A DNA stretch of 64,000 nt, taken from NCBI GenBank assembly GCA_022800315.1, contig JAAWQC010000005.1:1-64000 (forward strand). The letters are read 5' to 3'. This document shows, piece after piece, positions 1-10,463 of the stretch. Position numbers and translations under genes: made by a program. Source of the DNA: Clostridiales bacterium. Lineage in GTDB: Bacteria; Bacillota; Clostridia; Oscillospirales; Acutalibacteraceae. The stretch's first letter is position 1. Each line of letters starts with the position of its first letter. The notes beneath the pieces are model-generated. The model did no database searches, was not told where the DNA came from, and was given only the letters and a program-made list of their open reading frames with translations.

Positions 1-18
1 TTGTCCCCATGGGGACAA
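1..18. repeat. Perfect 18-bp palindrome at window edge
   Basis: The first 18 bases equal their own reverse complement (arms TTGTCCCCA / TGGGGACAA, no loop). It may be the end of a terminator or an operator for a gene to the left that is outside the window. Its role cannot be judged from here. Confidence 0.6.
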
Positions 19-406
19 GCCTGCGGGACCGGCAGTTTTCCATCTGTCCGATTTTTATATGGTTGGGAACAGAAACCACCGAAACCTGGTGGTTTGGAAA
101 CGTTTTGTACATATTTATCGTGTACACTGAAAAATGCGTGAAAACATACATACTTCTGAAACCGACAGCACACGGCCGATCGGCTTTTTCGTATTATAGG
201 GGGAAATCTGCCCAGGTTCTCGACGCAAACCGACCGAAACGGTGGTAGATGTCCGTTTGCCGCTGGCAAAAAGTGTGGGTTGCTTCCTGCGGCCGGCAGC
301 GTTACCATGGAATGGGAACCTTTCATTCGACAAATCCCGCGGTATAGCGCGCAGGGCAGGACGCCTGCGGCGCGCCGCTTATTATATGAGGGAGGTAGGT
401 GTTCCC
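1..406. other. Non-coding stretch upstream of ftsE
   Basis: No convincing gene. It begins with an 18-bp perfect palindrome (1-18), followed by a hairpin with 8-bp arms at 73-80 and 88-95. Two copies of the self-palindromic TGTACA lie at 106-111 and 121-126. The short open frames here have no ribosome binding site. No clear sigma-A promoter for ftsE was found; TATTAT at 192-197 could be a -10 box but lacks a good -35 partner. Confidence 0.6.
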
Positions 407-1096
407 TTGATTGAATTCAAAGGAGTACATAAGACGTACGATACAGGGGTGAAGGCGCTGAAAGACGTCAACATCCACATTGACAAGGGTGAATTTGTAT
501 TTATCGTGGGCTCTTCCGGCGCCGGTAAGAGTACCTTTCTGAAACTGATTATGAGGGAGGAGGTCCCCAGCGCGGGTGAGGTGATCGTCAATGATTACCG
601 CCTGTCCAGGCTGAAACGCCGGGAAATTCCCTACCTGCGCCGCACCATGGGCATTGTTTTTCAGGATTTCCGCCTGATCAACAAAATGACCGTGTTCGAC
701 AATGTGGCTTTCGCTATGCGGGTCATCGGCGCCTCCAATCGGGATGTGCGCAAACGTGTCCCCTATATTCTCGGATTGGTAGGTCTGCAGAACAAGGCGC
801 GCAGCTTCCCCATGGAGCTGTCAGGCGGCGAGCAGCAGCGAGTGGGCCTTGCCCGCGCACTGGTGAACAACCCGTCCCTGATTATCGCGGATGAGCCTAC
901 CGGTAACATCGACCCGGAGCTTTCCTACGAAATCGTGGAGCTTCTAAATGAAATCAACCGGCGTGGGACGACCATCCTGATGGTCACCCATGAGCATGAT
1001 CTCGTGCGCATGTTCGATCGCCGGGTGATTGAAATACGCGACGGCTGTGTTGTTTCCGACAGCATCAGCGGGGAGGCCGGCCATGAAGTTGAGTAG
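407..1096 (+). CDS. ftsE: Cell division ATP-binding protein FtsE
   Basis: ATPase of the FtsEX complex, an ABC-type mechanotransmitter at the division site that switches cell-wall hydrolases on rather than pumping a substrate. The 229-residue protein has Walker A (GSSGAGKST), the signature [15 protein letters not shown], Walker B ending in ADEPTGNID, and an H-loop in MVTHEHD. I chose the TTG start at 407 because GGAGGT at 391-396 lies 10 bases upstream and the protein then starts at the family's usual MIEF; longer in-frame starts exist but are not supported. The stop overlaps the ftsX start by 14 bases, so translation is coupled. Confidence 0.95.
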   Translation: MIEFKGVHKTYDTGVKALKDVNIHIDKGEFVFIVGSSGAGKSTFLKLIMREEVPSAGEVIVNDYRLSRLKRREIPYLRRTMGIVFQDFRLINKMTVFDNVAFAMRVIGASNRDVRKRVPYILGLVGLQNKARSFPMELSGGEQQRVGLARALVNNPSLIIADEPTGNIDPELSYEIVELLNEINRRGTTILMVTHEHDLVRMFDRRVIEIRDGCVVSDSISGEAGHEVE

Positions 1097-1985
1097 TTCG
1101 CGTTATCTTCTGCGGGAAGGGTTCCGCAGCCTGTGGCAGAACCGCTTTATGGCGGTGGCCTCTATTGCGGTGCTGATGTCCTGTCTGCTGCTGACCGGCG
1201 GCGCATATCTGGTTTTTGTCAATATCGATCACGCTTTCGATATGGTGTACGAACAGAACGTGGTCGTTGCTTTTGCGAAAGAGGACCTGACCGAGGAACA
1301 GACTCAGGCACTGGGCGAAAAGCTGAAGAGCATCACCAACGTGGCGGATGTGGAATTCGTCTCCAAGGAGGAATCCCTGCAGAAATACGCCGATTCCATT
1401 CCCGACGCCACCTTTGAAAGTCTGCAGGGGGAAAACAACCCGCTGCTGGATACCTATGTGGTTGCCTTTGAGGATTTGTCCAAATTTGACGCCACACTGG
1501 CGCAGATCGAACAGATTCCCGAGGTGGACAGCACCCGATATAACGGTGACATCGCCGCCATGCTGACCAAGGTGCGGCACGTGGTTATGGTGGTGGGCGG
1601 TTGGATCATCGGCATGCTGCTGCTGGTATCCCTGTTCATCATTGCCAACACCATCAAGCTGACCGTATACAACCGGCGGCTGGAAATCTATATTATGAAA
1701 TCGGTGGGTGCCACCAACGGTTTTATCCGCGTTCCCTTTATTATTGAGGGCATGGTGCTGGGTCTTATCTCCGGCGGCCTGTCCTACGGCATCATCTATT
1801 ATGTATATGACAAGCTTACCGACATGTTCCGTTTCGACGCGATGTACGGCCTGGTGAGCTTTGGCAGAATATGGGTCACCATGCTGATCGGCTTCCTGTG
1901 CGCCGGCGTGATCGTGGGTGTGTTTGGCAGCGCGCTCTCCATGGGCAAGTATCTGAAGGATGAAGGAGGAACTTCCGATGAGTAA
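1083..1985 (+). CDS. ftsX: Cell division permease-like protein FtsX
   Basis: Membrane partner of FtsE, 300 residues, normal family length. An N-terminal membrane segment follows a short cytoplasmic tail (about residues 22-44). A large extracytoplasmic loop (about 45-165) is where FtsX contacts its hydrolase, and three further membrane segments complete the FtsX/MacB-type fold. The ATG at 1083 overlaps the end of ftsE, and the stop overlaps the start of the next gene by 8 bases, so ftsE, ftsX and the M23 gene form one coupled operon. The next gene is the likely extracellular partner. Confidence 0.95.
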   Translation: MKLSSSRYLLREGFRSLWQNRFMAVASIAVLMSCLLLTGGAYLVFVNIDHAFDMVYEQNVVVAFAKEDLTEEQTQALGEKLKSITNVADVEFVSKEESLQKYADSIPDATFESLQGENNPLLDTYVVAFEDLSKFDATLAQIEQIPEVDSTRYNGDIAAMLTKVRHVVMVVGGWIIGMLLLVSLFIIANTIKLTVYNRRLEIYIMKSVGATNGFIRVPFIIEGMVLGLISGGLSYGIIYYVYDKLTDMFRFDAMYGLVSFGRIWVTMLIGFLCAGVIVGVFGSALSMGKYLKDEGGTSDE

Positions 1986-3222
1986 GAAGAAACGCCTGAT
2001 CCAGTGCGTATCACTGGTATCCGCCCTGATGCTGACCGTGATGATTCCCGGAGGCCTGTCCGGCATGGAGGTCTCCGCGGCGTCGGTGAGCGACCTGCAG
2101 AACAAGGTCAAGGAGCTGGAAAAGCAGCAGCAGGAGCTGAAGGATAAGGTCAGTTCCTACAGCAACGACCTCTCCAAGCAAAAGGAGAAGAGGGAAGCCC
2201 TCAACCAGCAGATCGAAAACGTCCGTACCCAGATCAACCTGCTGGCTGAACAGGCGAGCAGCCTGAACAGCCAGATCAGCACCATGAACAGCACCATCGC
2301 GCAGAAGGAGCAGGAGCTCACCACCAAGCAGGGGGAGATCGACGAGAGCTTCAAACTGCTGCAGGACCGCCTGCGCACCATCTTCAAAAGCGGCAACATG
2401 TCCGGTTTGCAGATGCTGATTGACAATGAGGAGTTTGCCGATTATCTCATCAAGGGCAAGATGATGGAGCGGATTTCCGCGAACGATCAGGAGCTGATGG
2501 ATAGGCTGGAAGCCGATATGGAGCGCATCCAGCAGGAAAAGGATCAGATTCAGCAGGATAAGGCCGCGGTGGAAGAGCAGAAGGCTCAGGTCGACCAGCT
2601 GCGTGTGCAGAGCGACAATAAAAAGGCCGAGCTGGACAACCTGTACAGCCAGGCGAACGCGGCGGTGAAAAATCTGGAGGGCCAGATCAGCTACACCAAG
2701 GAAGAGCTGGCACAGAAAATAAAAGAAGAAGCGGCGCTGAACAATCAGATCAGCAGCCTGATCAATTCTACCACTTCCACCGGCAAATACGGCGGCGGCA
2801 CCATGTTCTGGCCGGTGCCCACCGTGCACAATATTTCCTCTGGGTTCGGCCCCCGCTGGGGCACCATGCACCGGGGCATCGACATCGCCAACGGCCCGGT
2901 AAAAATCTACGGCCAGAATGTGGTAGCGGCGGCTGACGGCGTGGTCATCTACGCCAACTCCACCGATAAATGGGGCGGCGGCTACGGTTACTGGGTCATG
3001 GTGGATCACGGCCTGGACGACCAGGGGCGGAAGATCACCACTGTGTACGCCCATAACTCCAAGGTGCTGGTCAGCGTGGGCCAGAAGGTAGTCGGCGGCC
3101 AGACCGTACTGTCGCAGGCTGGCGATACCGGTGACGTGACCGGCCCGCACTGCCATTTCGAGGTGCGTGTCAACGGTACGGCTGTGGATCCCATCAAAAA
3201 CGGTTATGTCAAAGTGAACTGA
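1978..3222 (+). CDS. EnvC-like murein hydrolase, coiled coil plus M23 peptidase
   Basis: Secreted or membrane-anchored cell-wall protein of 414 residues. A signal sequence (about 1-37) is followed by a long heptad-rich coiled coil (about 38-255) like that of EnvC/PcsB-type FtsX partners. A C-terminal LytM/M23 domain follows. Zinc ligands are visible: His and Asp of MHRGID, and the HCH of GPHCHFEVR, so it should be an active endopeptidase rather than a degenerate activator. Start ATG 1978 has AAGGAGGA just upstream and overlaps the ftsX stop. Context says that FtsEX controls this hydrolase through the coiled coil. The exact bond cleaved cannot be told from the sequence. Confidence 0.92.
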   Translation: MSKKKRLIQCVSLVSALMLTVMIPGGLSGMEVSAASVSDLQNKVKELEKQQQELKDKVSSYSNDLSKQKEKREALNQQIENVRTQINLLAEQASSLNSQISTMNSTIAQKEQELTTKQGEIDESFKLLQDRLRTIFKSGNMSGLQMLIDNEEFADYLIKGKMMERISANDQELMDRLEADMERIQQEKDQIQQDKAAVEEQKAQVDQLRVQSDNKKAELDNLYSQANAAVKNLEGQISYTKEELAQKIKEEAALNNQISSLINSTTSTGKYGGGTMFWPVPTVHNISSGFGPRWGTMHRGIDIANGPVKIYGQNVVAAADGVVIYANSTDKWGGGYGYWVMVDHGLDDQGRKITTVYAHNSKVLVSVGQKVVGGQTVLSQAGDTGDVTGPHCHFEVRVNGTAVDPIKNGYVKVN

Positions 3223-3355
3223 CGGCTGATTCCTTTCGGAACGGCGTGTGATGGCAAGGCAGCCGGGCGGCAACGTCCGGCTGTTATGCCGCTTCTGACG
3301 GATAAGCAAGACCGTCTATCCTCCTGTGAAAACAGGCTGAAAGGCATGATCCTAT

Positions 3356-4636
3356 TTGAATAAAAAAATACCGCTGGGGGCGACCATCGCCCTGATTATC
3401 ATCTCGGTTGCGCTGACCATCTCGGTGACCATGGTTATCGCCATGCGTCAGTTCAATTCCAAGGTGAGCGACGTCGGCAAACGGCAGGTCATGTTCGAAT
3501 ATATCACCGATATCGACAAGGCGGTCAGGCAGCATTACGCCGGCGCCATCGACGAGGAAAAGCTGCGTGAGGCACTGACCAAAGGCTATATCGACGGTAT
3601 CGGCGACCCGTACGCCTCCTATTATACGGCGGCGCAATACCGCGTGCAGGTGGACCGCATGGCGGGCAAAAAAACCGGCCTGGGCCTCCAGGTCACCCTT
3701 TCATCAGACGAACAGCTGAAAATTGCGGAGGTCGACAAGAATTCCGCGGCTGAAAGGGCAGGTGTGCTCCAGGGCGACGTCATCACCGCCCTGGACGGCA
3801 CCCCGGTTTATCCTTCGGATTACGACCGGGTGACGCAACAGCTGGCAGGTGCCTCCAAAATCATCGTGACCGTGCAGCGGGGTGACCAGTCCACCGCTTT
3901 CGAGCTGTCGCCCAGCCCCTACACCACAAACAGTGTGGAGGGGCGTATGATCGACACCACCGGCTACATCCGTATCAGCGAGTTCAACGACCTGACACTG
4001 GACCAGTTCAAATCGGTATACGCCGGTCTGGAGGAGCAGGGAGCCCAGCAGTATATTTTTGATCTGCGGGGAAACACCGGCGGCCAGCTTTCCACCGCCA
4101 GCGGTGTGATCGAATATTTGATGCCACGCGGCGTTTACGCCCACCGTACCGACAGTGCGGGGACGGTTACCGATTTGACCGACGCAGACAGCTATCAAAT
4201 GGATAAAGCTTCGGTCACCCTCGTCAACCAAAGTACGGCGGGGGAGGCGGAATTATTTGCCGGTGTTCTGCAGGAGTTCGGCAAAACCGTCGTTGTGGGA
4301 ACGCAGACTGCCGGACGGGGACTGACCCAGGAGTATTTCAGCATCAGTTCCGACGGCTCCGCGGTACGTCTTTCAGTGGCCAAGCTTTCCCTGATTACCG
4401 GCGGCGAATTTGAAGGGGGCGGCATCACTCCCAACATGGTGGTGGGGATGACCGAAGAGCAGGAAAGAGACTTTGCTTTCCTGACCGACGCGCAGGATCC
4501 CCAGTTGCAGGGGGCGCTGACAGCGGTGAAGCAGCCGCTGCCCACGACGACCACCGCTGCGGCCACGACGGCTGCGACGGAGCCGGTGTCCACCGAACCA
4601 GCGCCGACAGAGGAAAATACATCGTCAGAGCAGTGA
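3356..4636 (+). CDS. S41/CtpA-family PDZ protein, probably catalytically dead
   Basis: C-terminal processing peptidase fold, 426 residues. It has an N-terminal membrane anchor (about 8-30), a PDZ domain (about 100-175), an S41 core (about 195-370) and a low-complexity Thr/Ala/Pro/Glu tail (about 395-426). Family members use a Ser-Lys-Gln catalytic set spaced 25 and 4 residues. Here the Ser position in TAGEAELFAG is Gly296, the Lys position in TAGRGLTQ is Arg321, and only Gln325 is kept. I infer a pseudoprotease that still binds peptides through PDZ. It lies 133 bases after the EnvC-like gene in the same direction, so a role in controlling that hydrolase is plausible. Start is TTG 3356; the ribosome binding site is weak. 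Confidence 0.88.
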   Translation: MNKKIPLGATIALIIISVALTISVTMVIAMRQFNSKVSDVGKRQVMFEYITDIDKAVRQHYAGAIDEEKLREALTKGYIDGIGDPYASYYTAAQYRVQVDRMAGKKTGLGLQVTLSSDEQLKIAEVDKNSAAERAGVLQGDVITALDGTPVYPSDYDRVTQQLAGASKIIVTVQRGDQSTAFELSPSPYTTNSVEGRMIDTTGYIRISEFNDLTLDQFKSVYAGLEEQGAQQYIFDLRGNTGGQLSTASGVIEYLMPRGVYAHRTDSAGTVTDLTDADSYQMDKASVTLVNQSTAGEAELFAGVLQEFGKTVVVGTQTAGRGLTQEYFSISSDGSAVRLSVAKLSLITGGEFEGGGITPNMVVGMTEEQERDFAFLTDAQDPQLQGALTAVKQPLPTTTTAAATTAATEPVSTEPAPTEENTSSEQ

Positions 4637-4640
4637 GGGT

Positions 4641-4674
4641 AAACGATCCCGCCGGGAAACCGGCGGGATCGTTT
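4641..4674 (+). terminator. Hairpin terminator after the S41 gene
   Basis: A perfect 15-bp stem (4641-4655 with 4660-4674) around a GAAA tetraloop, starting four bases after the stop codon. The A-run on one side and T-rich end on the other suit bidirectional termination. Confidence 0.85.
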
Positions 4675-4914
4675 GTATATAGCGGCGGGGAGGAGGGTTA
4701 CACTATCTTTTCATCAGCGCTCCCCTGTTAACAGGCGGCTCCACTGCGGATATTCCTCGTAAGAGCTTTTCCCCACGCTGTCATGTCCGCCCCCTTTTCG
4801 GCATATGGTTTTCCTAGGCAAGCGATGGTATCCTGACGTGTGCGGGATGCGCCCGTCGCTTGTCCAGATGGTCCGTATGGCCAGTGCGATGGCCGGCGGC
4901 AGGGAGGATTCGAT
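4675..4914. other. Non-coding gap, nothing recognised
   Basis: 240 bases between the terminator and the next gene. No ORF with a ribosome binding site, no clear promoter and no strong hairpin was seen. Confidence 0.5.
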
Positions 4915-5775
4915 ATGCTGACGATGGTATGCGTTCAGAACCGGCAGCGGCGGGGACTCGTCCAATGGATTAAGTCGGGTTTCCATCGGCCAGATTCCAC
5001 GGCCGCCCATTTTGTAACAGCCGGCAGCGGGCGTTATCTGCGGATCGACGCTTATGCCGATAAGAAAAGAGGGATAGACTGGGAGGCGGTAAAGCGGGCC
5101 GCCGGCCGGGAAGCGGGACGATTGCTGCTGACCGAGGGAGTTTTCCCCCCGGCAGGGTGCGGTCTTGGCGTCCTGCGCAGTGAGGGCCTGCTGCAGCGGC
5201 TGATGATGCAGCAGACGGCTTTATGGCTGCTCAAAAAGGGGACGGTAGACGTTTTGAATGGAGTACGGCGCATTGCTGCGGCCGTATACGATCCTGCCGG
5301 GTATATGCCGGACCTTCCCGTGTCGCTGGTTCCCTATGCCGCCGATGTGCGGGTGGTGACCGGTCGGCCCGAAGCCTACCGATACGCCCAGTCGCTGGCC
5401 ATGGAGGAATACGGCGCCTCCATCGCCGTCACTGGCGATGCGGAGGCGCTGAACGCCGCACGGCTCATCCTGGCCCTTCAGCCCCTGGGCAAGGCGCGCC
5501 CCGCCGGGAAACGGCTGATCCTGGCGGCTTTTCCGAGTGACGAGGCGCTGGAAGAAGGGGTAGCCGGCAATTTTCTCCCGAACGGCGGGGGGCTAGTCGG
5601 TGATCTGCCGTCGGGCATCGATACCCGGCGGTTCCTGGAAGGTCTTTACGAGGTAAGCGGAGTGCGGGATATGGCCGCTGCGCTGCCGGTCGCCTGTGAG
5701 CTGGACGGGCGCGACCGGCCGCTCCGCGACCTGCTTCAGCGCCTGCCGGGGCTTGACATCACCGTGGCGGTTTAG
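4915..5775 (+). CDS. Conserved-looking hypothetical protein
   Basis: 286 residues, no signal peptide or membrane segment, family not recognised. It has a mixed alpha/beta look with repeated hydrophobic strands such as RLILAAF and SIAVTGDAE, and a Gly-rich stretch ([13 protein letters not shown], about residues 222-234). Start ATG 4915 is preferred because AGGGAGG at 4901-4907 precedes it with normal spacing; an upstream GTG at 4840 has no such site. The stop codon lies inside the greA promoter. No function is proposed. Confidence 0.6.
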   Translation: MLTMVCVQNRQRRGLVQWIKSGFHRPDSTAAHFVTAGSGRYLRIDAYADKKRGIDWEAVKRAAGREAGRLLLTEGVFPPAGCGLGVLRSEGLLQRLMMQQTALWLLKKGTVDVLNGVRRIAAAVYDPAGYMPDLPVSLVPYAADVRVVTGRPEAYRYAQSLAMEEYGASIAVTGDAEALNAARLILALQPLGKARPAGKRLILAAFPSDEALEEGVAGNFLPNGGGLVGDLPSGIDTRRFLEGLYEVSGVRDMAAALPVACELDGRDRPLRDLLQRLPGLDITVAV

Positions 5776-5781
5776 TATAAT
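5753..5781 (+). promoter_or_regulatory. Consensus sigma-A promoter for greA-lysS
   Basis: TTGACA at 5753-5758 and TATAAT at 5776-5781 with a 17-base spacer: a perfect match to the vegetative consensus. The -35 and spacer lie in the last codons of the preceding gene. Expected transcription start is near 5788, giving a leader of roughly 90 bases to greA. Confidence 0.9.
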
Positions 5782-5875
5782 TAAAAGACCGTTTGATCTG
5801 GATTTTCAGCGGAAATTCCGCGGTACAGATCAGGTGAGCATCCCATCAAAGCAATGGGGAAAGGGCGTCAGAGAA

Positions 5876-6349
5876 ATGATCAAACAAACGGTTGTTACAG
5901 ACGAAGGACTCAAGCGTCTCGAAAGCGAACTGGAAGAACTGAAAACAGTCAAACGCAAGGAAATTGCGGAAAAAATAAAAGTGGCGCTGTCGTTCGGCGA
6001 CCTGTCGGAAAACAGCGAATACGACGAAGCAAAAAACGAACAGGCGATCATCGAGGGCCGCATAGCTGAAATCGAGGCGCAGCTGAAAAACGTCCGGATT
6101 CTGGATGAAAACGAGCTGAATAACGAGACGGTCCACATCGGTTCCACCGTCCGTGTGAAAAACGAAGATACCGGTAAGGAACTGACCTATCGCATCGTCG
6201 GCTCCACCGAATCCGATCCGCTGGAAGGTAAAATATCCGATGAATCCCCGGTGGGCAAGGCCGTTTTCGGCCGCGGTGTCGGCGACACAGTCGAAGCGGA
6301 AACCCCCGCGGGTACGGTGAACCTGACCATCCTGGAAATCTCGAAATAA
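5876..6349 (+). CDS. greA: Transcription elongation factor GreA
   Basis: Rescues backtracked RNA polymerase by stimulating transcript cleavage through the secondary channel. The 157-residue length is standard. The N-terminal coiled coil (about 10-80) carries the acidic tip in the [16 protein letters not shown] block, which is diagnostic. The C-terminal FKBP-like domain ends in ILEISK. Start ATG 5876 is the family start; in-frame codons further upstream would add unrelated residues and overlap the promoter. It lies 110 bases upstream of lysS and probably shares its transcript. Confidence 0.96.
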   Translation: MIKQTVVTDEGLKRLESELEELKTVKRKEIAEKIKVALSFGDLSENSEYDEAKNEQAIIEGRIAEIEAQLKNVRILDENELNNETVHIGSTVRVKNEDTGKELTYRIVGSTESDPLEGKISDESPVGKAVFGRGVGDTVEAETPAGTVNLTILEISK

Positions 6350-6459
6350 GCTCCGGCTACAGATTGTCGGCCGGGCCGGCACCGGAGTCTATGTGTCGGG
6401 CGGAGCGGCCAGTGTGCCGCCCGCCCGCTCTTTGTATACAAAACGGAGGAGGAGCATTC

Positions 6460-7974
6460 GTGAACGAGGAAAAGAAGAACGCACCGCAGGCTCAGACGGG
6501 GGAAGCCGAGGAATTGACCTTGTCCGAGCTGCTGCAGCTGCGCCGGGACAAGCTGTCCGAGCTGCAGCGGGAGGGGCACGACCCCTTTGAGCTGACCAGC
6601 TGGGAGCAGGATCACCGCGCGGCGGAGATCATGGAGCATTTTGAAGAGCTGGAGGAGAAGGATGTCGTCATCGCCGGCCGTATCATGACCTGGCGCGACA
6701 TGGGTAAAGCCAGCTTTATCGACCTGCAGGACGGCTCCGGGCGCATCCAGGTTTATATTCGCATCAACGACGTGGGCGAAGACACCTATGCCGCCTTCCG
6801 CAAATGGGATGTAGGCGATATCATCGGGGTGAAGGGCTTCGTGTTCCGCACCCGGCGCGGGGAGATTTCGGTCCACGCCAAAGAGATCGTTCTGCTGTCC
6901 AAATCCCTGCGGCCGCTGCCCGATAAGTTCCACGGCCTGAAGGACACCGACACCCGGTATCGTCAGCGATATATGGATTTGATTATCAATCCGGAGGTAA
7001 AGGATACCTTCGTCAAGCGCAGCCGCATCACCGCCCTTATCCGTGAGTTCCTGGACAGCCGCGGCTATCTGGAGGTGGACACCCCGGTGCTCCATACATT
7101 GGAGATCGGCGCCTCCGCCCGCCCCTTCGTCACCCATCACAACACGCTGGACCTGGATATGTATCTGCGTATCGAGACCGAGCTGTACCTCAAGCGCCTG
7201 ATCGTCGGCGGCTTCGAAAAGGTGTACGAGGTGGGGCGTATTTTCCGCAACGAGGGTATGAGCGTTAAGCACAATCCCGAATTCACCACAGTTGAACTGT
7301 ATGAGGCCTATGCTGATTACAAGGATATGATGAATCTGGTCGAGGAGCTGTATGCCGGTCTGACCCATCAGATCTGCGGCGGCGACACCCTCGTGTATCA
7401 GGACGCGGAGATTCACATGGCGGCGCCCTGGGAGCGCCTGACCATGGTGGAAGCGGTGAAAAAGTACGCCGGCGTGGATTACGCTGACTGGGCGACCGAC
7501 GCGGACGCACAGGCAGCCGCCGATAAAATGAACGTCCATTATGAAAAGAACGCGGCGACCAAGGGCGATATTCTGGCCGCCTTCTTTGACGCCTTTGTGG
7601 AGGAGAAGCTGATCCAGCCCACCTTCATCTACGATTATCCGGTGGCGATTTCGCCGCTGGCCAAGCGCAAGGCGGACGATCCCGACTTCACCGAGCGATT
7701 TGAATTCTTTATCTATGCCCGCGAAATGGGCAACGCCTTCAGCGAGCTGAACGATCCCATCGATCAGCGCGAACGTTTTGTCCGCCAGGTGGAGGAGAAG
7801 CGCAGGCAGGGGGCCAATGCCGAGGTGGATGAGGATTTCCTGTGCGCGCTGGAAGTCGGCATGCCGCCCACGGGTGGGCTTGGATTTGGCCTGGACCGGC
7901 TGGTGATGCTGCTGACCAACAGCGCCTCCATCCGCGATGTCCTGCTGTTCCCTACCATGAAGCCGAAGAACTGA
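6460..7974 (+). CDS. lysS: Lysyl-tRNA synthetase, class II
   Basis: Charges tRNA-Lys. 504 residues: an OB-fold anticodon-binding domain (about 60-160) and a class II catalytic core. Motif 2 is visible as [14 protein letters not shown], and motif 3 as [14 protein letters not shown] followed by the typical [14 protein letters not shown] start at 6460 follows GGAGGAGG. The greA-lysS pairing is common in Firmicutes. Confidence 0.96.
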   Translation: MNEEKKNAPQAQTGEAEELTLSELLQLRRDKLSELQREGHDPFELTSWEQDHRAAEIMEHFEELEEKDVVIAGRIMTWRDMGKASFIDLQDGSGRIQVYIRINDVGEDTYAAFRKWDVGDIIGVKGFVFRTRRGEISVHAKEIVLLSKSLRPLPDKFHGLKDTDTRYRQRYMDLIINPEVKDTFVKRSRITALIREFLDSRGYLEVDTPVLHTLEIGASARPFVTHHNTLDLDMYLRIETELYLKRLIVGGFEKVYEVGRIFRNEGMSVKHNPEFTTVELYEAYADYKDMMNLVEELYAGLTHQICGGDTLVYQDAEIHMAAPWERLTMVEAVKKYAGVDYADWATDADAQAAADKMNVHYEKNAATKGDILAAFFDAFVEEKLIQPTFIYDYPVAISPLAKRKADDPDFTERFEFFIYAREMGNAFSELNDPIDQRERFVRQVEEKRRQGANAEVDEDFLCALEVGMPPTGGLGFGLDRLVMLLTNSASIRDVLLFPTMKPKN

Positions 7975-8026
7975 CCGCTTTTTCAATTGACGCATCAAAT
8001 GTGTGGAGGAAAGGAGCCTGCCGAAC

Positions 8027-8737
8027 ATGGCCAGAGAAATGTATCTGGTGGGGGTCGACGAAGAGGAACTGCGGCCGGAGCCCAAGCCGGAACCGCCGAA
8101 GGGGCCGGTGAAAAAGATAGCGAATTTCTGGTATCATTACAAATGGCCCGTTCTTATCACCCTGGCGGTTATTGCGCTGGTGGTGTGGCTCGGCTCCCAG
8201 TTTTTTACCCGCAATGAGCCGGATGTACGCCTGCAGCTGGTGACCAGCGCCAACCTGGATATGAACGATATCGGTGTACTGGAACAGGAGCTGGCCCGAT
8301 ACGGCACCGATGCGGACGGAGACGGCGCTGTCGAGGTGGATGTCGATTATATCCTGCTGGAAGGGGACGGCCAGCGTGACTCCACCAACCGCAGTAAGCT
8401 GATGGTCCATCTTGCCAGCGGCGACATTATGTTTTTTGCCTTCGATCCGGCGCTGTATCAGAGCATTATCGTGGAAAAAGAAAGCGATGACTACGTATTC
8501 TTCGCCCCATTGGACGGGGTGAGTCGGGATATCCCGGGCCTGTCGGACAGCGGCCGGTATTACAACTGGAAAGGCGATGAACTGCAGCAGAAGCTGAAGG
8601 ACAGCGGTTTTCCGGAGGATCTGATCTTCGGGGTGCGGGATACCACCGGCACCGCTGCGGGAAAGAACAGCCAGAAAATGTACGAAGCCTGTATGGACCT
8701 GCTGACCGCCTATATCAGAGGCGAGCCGAAGAAGTAA
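8027..8737 (+). CDS. Single-pass membrane protein, unknown function
   Basis: 236 residues. A Pro/Glu-rich cytoplasmic N-terminus (about 1-30) leads to one membrane segment (about 40-60). An extracytoplasmic domain follows that I do not recognise; it contains DADGDGAVEVDVDY (about 91-104), which resembles a Ca-binding DxDxDG loop but may be coincidental. ATG 8027 has GGAGGAAAGGAG upstream. It sits 52 bases after lysS and 53 before ilvD on the same strand, so it is probably cotranscribed with one or both. Confidence 0.7.
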   Translation: MAREMYLVGVDEEELRPEPKPEPPKGPVKKIANFWYHYKWPVLITLAVIALVVWLGSQFFTRNEPDVRLQLVTSANLDMNDIGVLEQELARYGTDADGDGAVEVDVDYILLEGDGQRDSTNRSKLMVHLASGDIMFFAFDPALYQSIIVEKESDDYVFFAPLDGVSRDIPGLSDSGRYYNWKGDELQQKLKDSGFPEDLIFGVRDTTGTAAGKNSQKMYEACMDLLTAYIRGEPKK

Positions 8738-8790
8738 TCATACGGGTATCCGCCGGCCGGCGGGCAATCGATTAGGAAAGGAAATGCATT

Positions 8791-10452
8791 ATGCGCAGCG
8801 ATTTGATGAAAGAGGGCGCCTCCCGTGCGCCTCACCGTTCCCTGCTGAAAGCGCTGGGAATTACCGATAAGGAGATGAAGCGCCCCTTTGTGGCGGTGGT
8901 CAGCTCCAAGAGCGATTACATACCGGGTCATATGCATCTGGACAACATCGTCAAGGCGGTGGAGGCCGGCATCCGCAGCGGCGGCGGCGTCCCCTTCACC
9001 TTCTCCACCATTGGTGTGTGTGACGGTCTGTCGATGAATCACAAGGGCATGAAGTATTCCCTGTGTTCCCGTGAGCTGATTGCCGATTCCATCGAGGTGA
9101 TGCTCACCGCCCACCCGGTAGACGCGGTGGTGTTTATCCCCAACTGCGATAAGATCGTGCCCGGTATGATGATGGCGGCCTGCCGGATGAACCTGCCCTC
9201 CATCTTCGTCAGCGGCGGTCCCATGATGCCCGGCCGGGACGGCGACCGCCGTATGGGGCTCAACGAGATGTTTGAAGCAGTGGGCAGCTATGCCGCCGGC
9301 AACCTGACCGCATTAAAGCTCCACGAGCTGGAGGACAACGCCTGTCCCGGCTGCGGTTCCTGTTCGGGTATGTACACGGCCAATTCCATGAACTGCCTGA
9401 CCGAGGTGATCGGTATGGCGCTGCCGGGCAACGGCACCATCCCGGCGGTGCAGTCGGCCCGTCTGCGTCTGGCCAAGGACACCGGCGAGCGGGTGATGGA
9501 ACTGCTGGAACAGAACATCCGCCCCCTGGATATCCTGACCCCCCGCGCCTTTGAAAACGCCCTGCGGGCGGATATGGCCATCGGCTGTTCCTCCAATACC
9601 GTACTGCATGTGACGGCGATTTCCTATGCCGCGGGCTGTCCGATCAATCTGCATCAGATCGACGATATCGGCAAGGCTACCCCTCAGATTTGTAAGCTGA
9701 ATCCCGCCAGCCAGGTGTTTATCACCGACCTCAACGAGGTGGGAGGCATCCAGTCCATGCTCAAGGAGCTGGACAGGGGCGGTCTGATCCACCGCGACCT
9801 GCTTACGGTGGACGGTACGGTGGGCGACCGCATTGATGCGGCGCGGGAGCCGGACGGTGAAATCATCCGCTCCCTCGACAACCCCTTCCGCAAGGACGGC
9901 GGCATCGCCATACTGTTCGGCAATCTGGCCGAGGAGGGCGCCGTTGTCAAGCAGGGCGCCGTCAAGCCCTCCATGATGGTCCACGCCGGGCCGGCGCGGG
10001 TCTTTGACAGCGAGGAAGAGGCCAACGACGCTATCCTGGGCGGCAAGGTCAGTTCGGGCGATGTGGTGGTTATCCGGTACGAAGGACCCAAGGGCGGCCC
10101 CGGCATGCGGGAAATGCTCTCTCCCACGGCGAATATCGCCGGTATGGGACTGGACGACAGCGTGGCCCTGATCACCGACGGTCGGTTTTCAGGGGCGACG
10201 CGAGGCGCCTCCATCGGCCATGTCTCGCCGGAAGCCATGATGGGTGGCGTGATCGGGCTGGTGGAAGAAGGCGACCGTATCGAGATCGATATTCCCGCCC
10301 GCCGGCTTCAGCTCATGGTGGATGAAAAGACGCTCGAAAAGCGCCGCGCCGCCTGGAAGGCGCCGGAGCAGAATCTGACCGGCTATGCCCGGCGGTACGC
10401 CCAGCACGTGACCAGCGGTTCTACCGGCGCCGTATACGACGATATGTTATAA
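8791..10452 (+). CDS. ilvD: Dihydroxy-acid dehydratase
   Basis: Fe-S enzyme that dehydrates 2,3-dihydroxy acids to 2-keto acids, the third common step to Val, Leu and Ile. The 553-residue length is standard. Fe-S ligands are visible in [10 protein letters not shown] and [16 protein letters not shown]. The C-terminal swivelling domain has [11 protein letters not shown] and [21 protein letters not shown] precedes ATG 8791. The other shared-pathway genes ilvBNC lie 3.4 kb away on the opposite strand and converge with it. Confidence 0.97.
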   Translation: MRSDLMKEGASRAPHRSLLKALGITDKEMKRPFVAVVSSKSDYIPGHMHLDNIVKAVEAGIRSGGGVPFTFSTIGVCDGLSMNHKGMKYSLCSRELIADSIEVMLTAHPVDAVVFIPNCDKIVPGMMMAACRMNLPSIFVSGGPMMPGRDGDRRMGLNEMFEAVGSYAAGNLTALKLHELEDNACPGCGSCSGMYTANSMNCLTEVIGMALPGNGTIPAVQSARLRLAKDTGERVMELLEQNIRPLDILTPRAFENALRADMAIGCSSNTVLHVTAISYAAGCPINLHQIDDIGKATPQICKLNPASQVFITDLNEVGGIQSMLKELDRGGLIHRDLLTVDGTVGDRIDAAREPDGEIIRSLDNPFRKDGGIAILFGNLAEEGAVVKQGAVKPSMMVHAGPARVFDSEEEANDAILGGKVSSGDVVVIRYEGPKGGPGMREMLSPTANIAGMGLDDSVALITDGRFSGATRGASIGHVSPEAMMGGVIGLVEEGDRIEIDIPARRLQLMVDEKTLEKRRAAWKAPEQNLTGYARRYAQHVTSGSTGAVYDDML

Positions 10453-10463
10453 TAAACGTAAAG

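Noticed and set aside
9..248. 79-codon ORF at the left edge
   Set aside because: No ribosome binding site, overlaps hairpins and has no recognisable protein feature.
2011..3309. 432-codon minus-strand frame with Leu-rich stretches
   Set aside because: Shadow of the coiled-coil region of the M23 gene; the apparent hydrophobic runs are complements of Glu/Gln/Lys codons.
6187..8085. 632-codon minus-strand frame
   Set aside because: Antisense to greA and lysS, both certain genes; no domain seen.
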